In this document: positions 1 through 7,219 of the stretch, one piece after another
How positions within the stretch are numbered: the stretch's first letter is position 1
Layout of the letters: every line of letters starts with the position of its first letter
Assembly (NCBI RefSeq): GCF_002530675.1
Contig: NZ_PCMX01000016.1
Coordinates: 1 to 64,000 of the forward strand
Length of the DNA stretch: 64,000 nucleotides
From: Flavobacterium columnare NBRC 100251 = ATCC 23463
GTDB taxonomy: Bacteria > Bacteroidota > Bacteroidia > Flavobacteriales > Flavobacteriaceae
Reading direction: 5' to 3'
The notes under the pieces: generated by a model
What the model was told of the DNA's origin: nothing
The model's database searches: none
What the model saw: the letters and a program-made list of their open reading frames with translations, nothing else
Program-made: the position numbers and the translations under genes

Positions 1-6
1 AAAAAT

Positions 7-37
7 AAAAAAGACAGAACGTAGCTCTGTCTTTTTT
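7..37. terminator. Bidirectional hairpin terminator, repeat unit 1
   Basis: GACAGA and TCTGTC form a stem around a short loop, flanked by an A-run on the left and a T-run on the right, so it can work on either strand. Confidence 0.7.
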
Positions 38-229
38 GCCCCAAATCTACCATAACTTAACCTACTTATTGTAATGGTAGTTCAAATCTAGTGTAGAGGG
101 GTATGTTTTCCAAAAATAATCGTTAAAAGGGATAAATAATCGTTAAAAGAGAGGAATTATTAATTGGGTATCTAATTGATTGCTAAAAGGATAATTGTTT
201 TTTTTAACTAGGGATAGAGGTGTAAAAAT

Positions 230-260
230 AAAAAAGACAGAACGTAGCTCTGTCTTTTTT
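230..260. terminator. Bidirectional hairpin terminator, repeat unit 2
   Basis: Identical copy of the unit 1 hairpin, 223 bp further on. Confidence 0.7.
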
Positions 261-452
261 GCCCCAAATCTACCATAACTTAACCTACTTATTGTAATGG
301 TAGTTCAAATCTAGTGTAGAGGGGTATGTTTTCCAAAAATAATCGTTAAAAGGGATAAATAATCGTTAAAAGAGAGGAACTATTAATTGGGTATCTAATT
401 GATTGCTAAAAGGATAACTGTTTTCTTAAGTAGGGATAGAAGTATTAAAAAT

Positions 453-483
453 AAAAAAGACAGAACTAAGTTCTGTCTTTTTT
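453..483. terminator. Bidirectional hairpin terminator, repeat unit 3
   Basis: Here the stem is a longer perfect match, GACAGAAC with GTTCTGTC around a TAA loop, flanked by A- and T-runs. On the minus strand it is the nearest terminator downstream of purF. Confidence 0.75.
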
Positions 484-604
484 GCCCCAAATCTACCATA
501 AACTTAACCTACTTATTGTAATGGTGGTGCAAAGCTATGTAGAGTATAGGTTATATTAAAATAAAATCGTCAAAGTGTTTAAAAAACCGATGAAATACAT
601 TCTT

Positions 605-2503
605 TTAATACGCTCTCATATCTTTTCCTTCATAGAAATTCATAAAAGCTCTGTTTACAACACGATTTCCTCCATCTGTAGGGTAATGACCCGTAAAATA
701 CCAGTCGCCTAAATTTTTTGGACAAGCTTTGTGTAAATTTTCAACAGATTGAAAGATGATTTTTATTTCTGCATTTATACTAGGTTCTTTTAGCATTTCT
801 GCAATTTTGTCTGAAATTTGTTCATCTGTAAATTCAGCATATAATTCATTTACATGATTTATAACTTCAGAGTCTTGTTTGTGCTCTTGTGCCTTGCATT
901 TTGTGTAAACTTCGTCTACTAGATGGTATTTGTTGTTTTCTTTTAATAATTCTAACATAGCTTGAAAAGCTATTAATGTTTCGAGTTTAGCCATATCAAT
1001 ACCATAGCAATCTGGATAACGAATTTGTGGAGCAGAAGATACTATAATAATTTTTTTTGGATTTAATCGATCCATCATTTTAATAATACTCTTTTTTAGA
1101 GTAGTCCCTCTTACAATGCTATCATCAATAATAACAAGATTATCAGATTTTTTCACAACTCCATACGTTACATCATATACATGAGCAACCATGTCATCGC
1201 GAGAATCGTCATTTGTAATGAAGGTTCTGAGTTTTGCGTCTTTTATTGCAATTTTTTCAGATCGAATTTTTACATCTAAAATTTCTTTTAGTTTATCAGG
1301 GGATAATTGTTCTTTGTATTGTAAAATAGTATCTATTTTACGTTGATTTAGGAAATCATTAGCTGCTTCTATCATTCCAAAGAACGAAGTTTCTGCTGTA
1401 TTAGGAATATATGAAAAAACGGTATTATCTGTGTCGTTTTTAATGGCTTTTAAAACATGTGGAAGAATTAATTTACCTAAATTTTTTCGTTCTTGATAAA
1501 TTTCAGCATCGCTTCCTCTAGAAAAATAAATGCGTTCAAATGAGCAGGCTTTTTTTAGAGTAGCTTCTCTTATTTTTTCATCAATAACGAGACCATTTTT
1601 CTTTATAATAATGGCATGTCCAGGGGTAATTTCCTGTATAGACTCAAAAGGCACATTGAAAACGGTTTGAATGACAGGACGCTCAGAGGCTACTACAACA
1701 ATTTCTTCATCATGGTAATAAAATGCTGGGCGTATGCCTGCTGGATCGCGCGTAACAAATGCGTCTCCATGTCCAATTAAGCCCGCCATAGCGTATCCAC
1801 CATCCCAATTCTTAGAAGCTCTTCGTAAAATACGTCCTACGTCTAATCGTTCAGCAATAACAGGTGTTGCTTCTTGTTTGGTGAGGCCTTCTTCTTTGCA
1901 TTTTTGGTATAAATCGGTTACTTCATCATCAAGAAAATGGCCAATTTTTTCCATAACGGTTACTGTATCTGTCATTTGTTTAGGATGTTGTCCTAAACGG
2001 ACTAAATCGCTAAATAATTCTTTTACATTGGTCATGTTGAAGTTGCCAGCAACGATTAAGTTACGGTTCATCCAGTTGTTTTGACGTAAGAAAGGGTGTA
2101 CGTTTTCAATACTATTTTTTCCAAATGTTCCGTAACGAACGTGGCCAAGGAAGACTTCTCCTATATAAGGAGTGTTTTCTTTTAATAAATCTATATTATT
2201 TTTGTATTCAGGATGTAATTCTAATTCTTGATTGATGCGTGAATTAATTTGTGCAAAAATGTCTTGAATGGGTTGTGCTTGGTTAGAGCGTATTCTGCTA
2301 ATATAGCGTACTCCTGGGGTTACATCTAGTTTAATGCTAGCTAAACCAGCACCATCTTGACCTCTATTGTGTTGTTTTTCAAGAAGCAGGTACATTTTTT
2401 CAACCCCATAAAAAGCAGAGCCGTACTTTTCTTTGTAATACTCTAAGGGTTTTTTTAATCTTAGAAGTGCTATGCCGCACTCGTGTTTAATTGCATCGCT
2501 CAT
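605..2503 (-). CDS. purF: Amidophosphoribosyltransferase-family protein (PurF), 632 aa
   Basis: Class II glutamine amidotransferase joined to a phosphoribosyltransferase domain. The family transfers ammonia from glutamine to PRPP, the first committed step of purine synthesis in the cytoplasm. The likely nucleophile Cys9 follows a short propeptide (HECGIA). HNRGQDGAG and GHVRYGT are glutaminase motifs, and DPAGIRP is present near residue 255. The PRPP loop IIDDSIVRGTT lies near residue 457. At 632 aa it is longer than the usual ~470-510 aa, with an insert after the Cys motif and a C-terminal extension. The usual HNGN oxyanion segment reads GNFN here, so glutaminase efficiency is uncertain. A hairpin terminator separates it from the kinase gene upstream, so it probably has its own promoter. 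Confidence 0.9.
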   Translation of the reverse strand: MSDAIKHECGIALLRLKKPLEYYKEKYGSAFYGVEKMYLLLEKQHNRGQDGAGLASIKLDVTPGVRYISRIRSNQAQPIQDIFAQINSRINQELELHPEYKNNIDLLKENTPYIGEVFLGHVRYGTFGKNSIENVHPFLRQNNWMNRNLIVAGNFNMTNVKELFSDLVRLGQHPKQMTDTVTVMEKIGHFLDDEVTDLYQKCKEEGLTKQEATPVIAERLDVGRILRRASKNWDGGYAMAGLIGHGDAFVTRDPAGIRPAFYYHDEEIVVVASERPVIQTVFNVPFESIQEITPGHAIIIKKNGLVIDEKIREATLKKACSFERIYFSRGSDAEIYQERKNLGKLILPHVLKAIKNDTDNTVFSYIPNTAETSFFGMIEAANDFLNQRKIDTILQYKEQLSPDKLKEILDVKIRSEKIAIKDAKLRTFITNDDSRDDMVAHVYDVTYGVVKKSDNLVIIDDSIVRGTTLKKSIIKMMDRLNPKKIIIVSSAPQIRYPDCYGIDMAKLETLIAFQAMLELLKENNKYHLVDEVYTKCKAQEHKQDSEVINHVNELYAEFTDEQISDKIAEMLKEPSINAEIKIIFQSVENLHKACPKNLGDWYFTGHYPTDGGNRVVNRAFMNFYEGKDMRAY

Positions 2504-2562
2504 TGTGTTGTTGTTGTGTGTAATTACGACCGAAAAGCATCGGTTTTTTTTGAAATTTAATT

Positions 2563-2586
2563 AAAAAAGCCCCGAAAAATCGAGGC
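2563..2586 (-). terminator. Rho-independent terminator of the PfkB-family gene
   Basis: Read on the minus strand, GCCTCGA pairs with TCGGGGC (one G-U) around a T4 loop and is followed by six Ts. It lies between the kinase stop and the purF start. Confidence 0.75.
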
Positions 2587-2592
2587 GTAAAT

Positions 2593-3519
2593 TTATGATA
2601 ATTCTATATCAAACTGTGTTAAAGCTTTAAACTGTTTTAATCGGTTTTGGGCTTCTTCTTTCGTTAAGCAAACCATTCGTTCTGTACCAAATTTTTCCAC
2701 ACAGAAAGAAGCTAAATTGGATCCGTGAATAATTGCGGATTTCATATTTTCGAAGGAAATATTTTCGCTTTGTGTAATGAAGCCAGAAAATCCTCCAGCA
2801 AAAGTATCTCCAGCACCTGTTGGGTCATATACTTCTTCTAAAGGTAATGCAGGGGCAAAAAAGACTTCTTTTTCGTTGAATAATAACGCCCCGTGTTCCC
2901 CTTTTTTGATTACCACATATTTAGGACCCATTTCGTGGATTTTAGCAGCGGCTTTAACTAAAGAATATTCGCCAGACAACTGACGTGCTTCTTCATCGTT
3001 AATTGTAATTACATCCACTCGTTTCATAACTGCTTTTAGCTCTTCTAAAGCACAATCCATCCAGAAATTCATTGTATCTAGAACCACTAATTTGGGCTTT
3101 TCTGTTAATTGATCTAATACACTTGATTGTACTAATGGGTGTAAGTTTCCTAACATTACTACATCTGTATTCTTGAAATTTTCAGGAACTACAGGTTTAA
3201 AATCAGCCAATACATTTAATTCAGTTACTAATGTATCACGAGAATTTAGGTCATTATGGTATTTTCCGCTCCAGAAAAAAGTTTTACCTCCTTTTACAAT
3301 CTCTAAGCCACTTACATCTATGTTTCTAGATTTTAATAAGTCAATGTATTCTTGAGGGAAATCTTCTCCCACAACAGATACGATGGCTGATTGTAAATTA
3401 AAATTAGAAGCAGATAAACCTATGAAGGTAGCAGCTCCTCCTAAAATTTTATCAGTTTTACCAAACGGGGTTTCAATAGCATCAAAAGCTACTGTTCCTA
3501 CAATCAATAATTTGTTCAT
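2593..3519 (-). CDS. PfkB-family carbohydrate/nucleoside kinase
   Basis: 308 aa, the normal length for a ribokinase/adenosine-kinase fold enzyme that phosphorylates a sugar or nucleoside with ATP. The N-terminal substrate-binding glycines are visible (ILGGAATFIGLSAS, residues ~26-39). The C-terminal PfkB signature DPTGAGDTFAGGF lies near residue 230, with the catalytic Asp in GAGD. The substrate cannot be told from sequence. The gene sits directly upstream of purF on the same strand, which suggests a link to ribose or nucleoside metabolism, but a terminator separates the two. Confidence 0.88.
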   Translation of the reverse strand: MNKLLIVGTVAFDAIETPFGKTDKILGGAATFIGLSASNFNLQSAIVSVVGEDFPQEYIDLLKSRNIDVSGLEIVKGGKTFFWSGKYHNDLNSRDTLVTELNVLADFKPVVPENFKNTDVVMLGNLHPLVQSSVLDQLTEKPKLVVLDTMNFWMDCALEELKAVMKRVDVITINDEEARQLSGEYSLVKAAAKIHEMGPKYVVIKKGEHGALLFNEKEVFFAPALPLEEVYDPTGAGDTFAGGFSGFITQSENISFENMKSAIIHGSNLASFCVEKFGTERMVCLTKEEAQNRLKQFKALTQFDIELS

Positions 3520-3671
3520 AAACGAATTGAAAATTAGAGCGCAAAGTTACAATTATAAGTTGTAAAGTGCAAAGTTTTGATTGTTAGAAAAAGGGAAGGA
3601 GTTAATTTAAGAAAAAAGAATAAACAACAAATGCTTCTAGAGTTTTGTGAAAAAGACAATAAAAAGAGGGG

Positions 3672-3804
3672 GCATCCAAAAAAGTAAATCTTGTGGTTTT
3701 CTTTAATTGGTTTGTTCTTGTTGGTTAAAGATTGAAATACTTTAGAATACAAGATTATTATGTAAGTAAAAGTTATAAACTAATTGTTTTACTTTTTCGG
3801 ATGC
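3672..3804. repeat. Widely spaced inverted repeat in the PfkB-hflX gap
   Basis: Arms 3672-3688 and 3788-3804 are reverse complements over 17 bp with one mismatch (GCATCCAAAAAAGTAAA against GCATCCGAAAAAGTAAA). They are separated by about 100 bp of AT-rich sequence without a credible gene. The right arm ends just downstream of the hflX stop. Function unknown; it could be a decayed small element. Confidence 0.5.
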
Positions 3805-3817
3805 TTTCTCGTTTATT

Positions 3818-5038
3818 TTATTCTCCATCAGCTTCTTTATAATCAGGATATAAGAAATTATTATAAGGAAAGCGTGTAATGTGAATTTGTCTTACAGCTT
3901 CGTAAATTTTTTCTCTAAATTCTTCGAAATTATGTTTTTCAGTGGCTGAAATAAATAAAGCATGATTTTCGCCTAGACGATTCATCCAAGTGTTTTTCCA
4001 ATCTTCAAGAGTGTAGTGTTTGGTTGTTTTTTCAGTAATCAAATCATCTTCTGCTATGGTTAAATGTTGGTAAGAATCAATTTTGTTAAATACCATAATA
4101 GTAGGTTTATCTGAACTCTTGATGTCTTGTAAAATTTGATTAACCGACTCTATATGATCTTCAAATTCAGGATGTGAAATATCTACTATATGTAGTAAGA
4201 GATCAGCTTCTCGGACTTCATCTAGTGTACTTTTAAAAGATTCGACTAGTTGAGTAGGTAATTTTCGAATAAATCCTACTGTATCTGAAAGGAGGAAGGG
4301 TAAATTTTTGATTACTACTTTTCTTACTGTAGTGTCTAAAGTTGCAAATAATTTGTTTTCAACAAATACCTCACTTTTTCCAACGGCATTCATAAGAGTA
4401 GATTTTCCTACGTTAGTATAACCAACTAAGGCAACGCGAACCATAGCACCTCTATTACTACGCTGAATAGCCATTTGTTTGTCTATGGTTTTAATTTTTT
4501 CCTTTAATAACGCAATGCGATCGCGTACAATACGGCGGTCGGTTTCAATTTCTGTTTCTCCAGGACCACGCATTCCAATACCGCCTCGTTGACGTTCTAA
4601 GTGTGTCCACATACCTGTTAGTCTTGGAAGCAAATATTGGCACTGTGCTAATTCAACCTGTGTGCGGGCGTACGAAGTTTCGGCACGTTGAGCAAATATA
4701 TCTAAAATAAGATTGGTACGATCTAATACTTTACAATCTAATTCACGTGTAATATTTTTTTGTTGTGCGGGCGAAAGTTCGTCATCAAAAATAACCGTTT
4801 TGATATCGTTTTCTTTAATGTATAGATTGATTTGTTCAAGCTTTCCTGTTCCAACAAAAGTTTTTGGATTGGGTTTATCCATTTTTTGTGTAAAACGTTT
4901 CACTACTTCACCACCAGCAGTAAAGGTCAAAAATTCCAATTCATCTAAATATTCATTTAGTTTATCTTCGTTTTGACTTTGTGTTACGATACCTACAATT
5001 ACAGTCTTTTCAAAAATATGTTTTTCTTTTTCTAACAT
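3818..5038 (-). CDS. hflX: GTPase HflX
   Basis: Ribosome-associated GTPase that splits or rescues stalled ribosomes under stress. The start is taken at 5038 (MLEKEKHIFEKT), giving 406 aa. An in-frame ATG at 5095 would add 19 hydrophobic residues unlike the family. The N-terminal HflX domain holds the signature GGIGMRGPGETEIE near residue 150. The G domain has G1 GYTNVGKST (~204), G3 DTVGF (~252) and G4 NKID (~315). It ends in a short C-terminal tail. The gene appears monocistronic, with a terminator of the upstream lipoprotein gene just before it. Confidence 0.95.
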   Translation of the reverse strand: MLEKEKHIFEKTVIVGIVTQSQNEDKLNEYLDELEFLTFTAGGEVVKRFTQKMDKPNPKTFVGTGKLEQINLYIKENDIKTVIFDDELSPAQQKNITRELDCKVLDRTNLILDIFAQRAETSYARTQVELAQCQYLLPRLTGMWTHLERQRGGIGMRGPGETEIETDRRIVRDRIALLKEKIKTIDKQMAIQRSNRGAMVRVALVGYTNVGKSTLMNAVGKSEVFVENKLFATLDTTVRKVVIKNLPFLLSDTVGFIRKLPTQLVESFKSTLDEVREADLLLHIVDISHPEFEDHIESVNQILQDIKSSDKPTIMVFNKIDSYQHLTIAEDDLITEKTTKHYTLEDWKNTWMNRLGENHALFISATEKHNFEEFREKIYEAVRQIHITRFPYNNFLYPDYKEADGE

Positions 5039-5083
5039 TGTATTTAATTGAGGTACAAAATTAAGCAATAAAATGATAGAAAT

Positions 5084-5115
5084 AAAAAAACCCAATTCAT
5101 GAGAATCGGGTTTTA
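5084..5115 (-). terminator. Terminator of the receptor-lipoprotein operon
   Basis: On the minus strand, AAACCCGATTC pairs with GAATTGGGTTT (one mismatch) and is followed by a run of Ts. It lies 19 bases past the stop of the 5134-6570 gene. Confidence 0.75.
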
Positions 5116-5133
5116 TAATAAATTTATTTTTAT

Positions 5134-6570
5134 TTAGTTTACTACGATGTCATCTATGTGAATTGTAGTTGTTTTAGCTGGACTAAAACTATATCCTCCT
5201 GAATATTCAAAAATGATATAACCATTGCCTGTTACATTAACGGGGAAATTAAATACACCACTATTAACGAAAGGTTTCGTTGTGCCTGTTAAAGTACCTG
5301 AAGCAATTGTAAAATTAGAAGTTATGTCTGTCAAAGAAGCATCACTTACTTTTGAAAAAGGAACATAGTTAGTAGAATAGTAAACTTTTAAAACACTTCC
5401 TGTATTAAAACGATCCTGTGTTTTAAATGACATACTATTTGCTGCTGTAAAGTCTACAGGAACAATAAAATAAGATTTATTATTTTGTTCTTGTCCGCTA
5501 GATGCAGAGTTAAAAGCAGACATAACGATGTATTTATTATTGCTAAAGCTAGTTACATACCAATATTTAGATCCTAATAAAGGGTCATTAATATATTTAG
5601 GAAAATCTTTTGTTCCGGTTGTAACACTTCCAGCAGTATAGGTGTCAAAATTTTCTGTAAAAGATCCAGAATATGTTAAAGCAGAACCTCCTAAAGCAGG
5701 AGCTAAATCCACTTCTTTTCTGTCTTCAGTTAACTGAATGTCTCTTTCTGTGCGTGGTATAAATTGGTAATCAGAACCAAATTTTGTTAAGACACCTCTA
5801 ATTTTACCATTTTTGTTTGAAATGGTTTTACTAGCAAATTTTGCAAACTCACTAATTCTTACAATAATTTTATTACCATTTAAATCTGTTATTAAATGAT
5901 TTGTTGCGCTACCTAAATTGTTAAGAGTAGGGTCGAAGTATTTTTTACCAACCGAAGCATCTAAAAATTGAACATCCTTTAATTCAATTAATTTATTGAT
6001 ATAGGAATCATTTAATATTTGATTGATAAATAAAGGTTTTTTAACAATTCTTTCCTCTCCTACGTTTTCGCATGACTTTTTGATAATATTTTTATAGGTA
6101 ACGAAAGAAATTCTTCCAACCTGATCGTCTGCGGTATTATTAGGTGTTTCATTATTAAAAATTTCACCTATTATTGTAGAAGCGTTTTTATTAGTGTAAG
6201 ATAAGCCATTCATTTTTATATAAACTTTCCTTCCAGGCTCAAATTCAGTATGTAAATTGCTTTGATCTACGGGTATACTAAACCCTACAGTGCCAGATCC
6301 GTTATCAACTGATTCGAATGAAATGGATTTATAAAAAGTACCTCCTTCATCGCTTGAAGTAACGATTGCCTCAATGATATCATCTGATTTATGAGTTGTA
6401 AAACCATTGGTAGGAGCTTGACTTGTAAAATCGGTAACTTTTTTATTAGCCGTTAGAGTTTCACAAAGGTTATTCGTACTAGGGGTATCGAACTTTTCAT
6501 TTACACAGGCTATACTTGTACATAGTATAAACGAATAAACCAAAAAACTTTTAATATTTATATTTTTCAT
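5134..6570 (-). CDS. DUF5689-type lipoprotein with C-terminal choice-of-anchor J-like domain
   Basis: 478 aa. It has a lipoprotein signal peptide with lipobox SIAC and lipidation at Cys22, so it should be anchored in the outer membrane. Residues ~40-285 resemble the DUF5689 domain found beside TonB receptors in Bacteroidota. Residues ~300-478 form a beta-rich jelly-roll-like region with the ENFDTYTAG start and HIDDI end seen in choice-of-anchor J domains. It is the last gene of a three-gene minus-strand operon after the receptor and a smaller lipoprotein, and is probably a surface substrate-binding partner of the receptor. Family names come from pattern recognition. Confidence 0.75.
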   Translation of the reverse strand: MKNINIKSFLVYSFILCTSIACVNEKFDTPSTNNLCETLTANKKVTDFTSQAPTNGFTTHKSDDIIEAIVTSSDEGGTFYKSISFESVDNGSGTVGFSIPVDQSNLHTEFEPGRKVYIKMNGLSYTNKNASTIIGEIFNNETPNNTADDQVGRISFVTYKNIIKKSCENVGEERIVKKPLFINQILNDSYINKLIELKDVQFLDASVGKKYFDPTLNNLGSATNHLITDLNGNKIIVRISEFAKFASKTISNKNGKIRGVLTKFGSDYQFIPRTERDIQLTEDRKEVDLAPALGGSALTYSGSFTENFDTYTAGSVTTGTKDFPKYINDPLLGSKYWYVTSFSNNKYIVMSAFNSASSGQEQNNKSYFIVPVDFTAANSMSFKTQDRFNTGSVLKVYYSTNYVPFSKVSDASLTDITSNFTIASGTLTGTTKPFVNSGVFNFPVNVTGNGYIIFEYSGGYSFSPAKTTTIHIDDIVVN

Positions 6571-6576
6571 AACGTC

Positions 6577-7209
6577 TTAGTTCATAAAAAGTTTAATATT
6601 GTCTAACTGATAAGTGGTAGTTAAACCGTTTGTTTTGTTTCCTGCGTACTTAAACGCAATTTGGATGTTTTTGCCTTTATAAGCTGATAAGTTAAGGATC
6701 CCACTAGAAATGAATTTATCTACTTCTGTAGAGGTAGGTAACTTAACGTTTAAAGGAGTCCAAGTAGCTGTACTTATACCTGTTTTTGTACCGTCGTAAT
6801 TTTCAGAAATCAAAACCGTCAAATTACTACCTGTCCAAAATCTAACTTTAGTGTCGAAAGAGAAAAAAGTTTCTTTTTCAGAATCTAATTTGGTACTTGG
6901 AATGATCAACCAGGCTTCATCTGTTGTATTAGCCGCAGAATAGTAAGATGAAAATTCAGCATATTTATTAGAGTCTGCTAAACGACTATTCCATAATCTA
7001 GTTCCTGTTGTACTTAGATTATAATTAGACCAACCTTTAATATTGATGGGTATTTCTGTAGATCCTGAACCTGATGTTGTTGCTTCAAAGTTTTCAAATA
7101 AATAAGCAATTTTAATTTCAGGAATGTCAAAATCCTTTTCTTTATCACAAGCTATGAATAATCCAGCAGCGATAACTGAAATAATAATTGAATTTAAAAT
7201 TTTTTTCAT
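6577..7209 (-). CDS. Choice-of-anchor J-like lipoprotein
   Basis: 210 aa from the ATG at 7209 (MKKILNSII). This start is preferred over the in-frame ATG at 7233 because it begins a clean lipoprotein signal (FIAC, Cys21) and avoids overlapping the receptor stop. After the signal the protein is one jelly-roll-like domain (YLFENFEATT to YQLDNIKLF), similar to the C-terminal half of the next gene. It lies 10 bases after the TonB-dependent receptor and 6 bases before the DUF5689 gene, so the three are surely co-transcribed. Probable surface-exposed accessory protein of the receptor. Confidence 0.75.
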   Translation of the reverse strand: MKKILNSIIISVIAAGLFIACDKEKDFDIPEIKIAYLFENFEATTSGSGSTEIPINIKGWSNYNLSTTGTRLWNSRLADSNKYAEFSSYYSAANTTDEAWLIIPSTKLDSEKETFFSFDTKVRFWTGSNLTVLISENYDGTKTGISTATWTPLNVKLPTSTEVDKFISSGILNLSAYKGKNIQIAFKYAGNKTNGLTTTYQLDNIKLFMN

Positions 7210-7219
7210 AGTTGTGTTT

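Larger units (their letters stand above)
1..548. repeat. 223-bp tandem repeat array, about 2.4 copies
   Basis: Units begin at 1, 224 and 447, giving an exact 223-bp period. Units 1 and 2 are almost identical, and unit 3 is similar only to about 548. Each unit starts with a hairpin terminator, continues with a unique-looking block, and contains two short direct repeats of the type AATAATCGTTAAAAG (near 115-130 and 135-150 in unit 1). The array lies downstream of purF, and the window edge cuts it, so more units may lie to the left. No convincing ORF is present. Confidence 0.9.

Noticed and set aside
1-548. CRISPR-like array at the left edge
   Set aside because: The whole 223-bp unit repeats, including the part that would be a spacer, and there is no short conserved repeat with variable spacers and no cas gene.
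2529-2550. Small hairpin followed by eight Ts on the plus strand (ACCGA-loop-TCGGT)
   Set aside because: No plus-strand gene ends here and the stem is only five pairs. It lies in the leader of purF, where it would be read as an A-run before the hairpin.
3534-3752. 72-codon minus-strand frame upstream of the PfkB-family gene
   Set aside because: Low-complexity Phe/Leu/Ser-rich translation from AT-rich DNA, no start context or homology pattern, and it overlaps the promoter region of the kinase gene.
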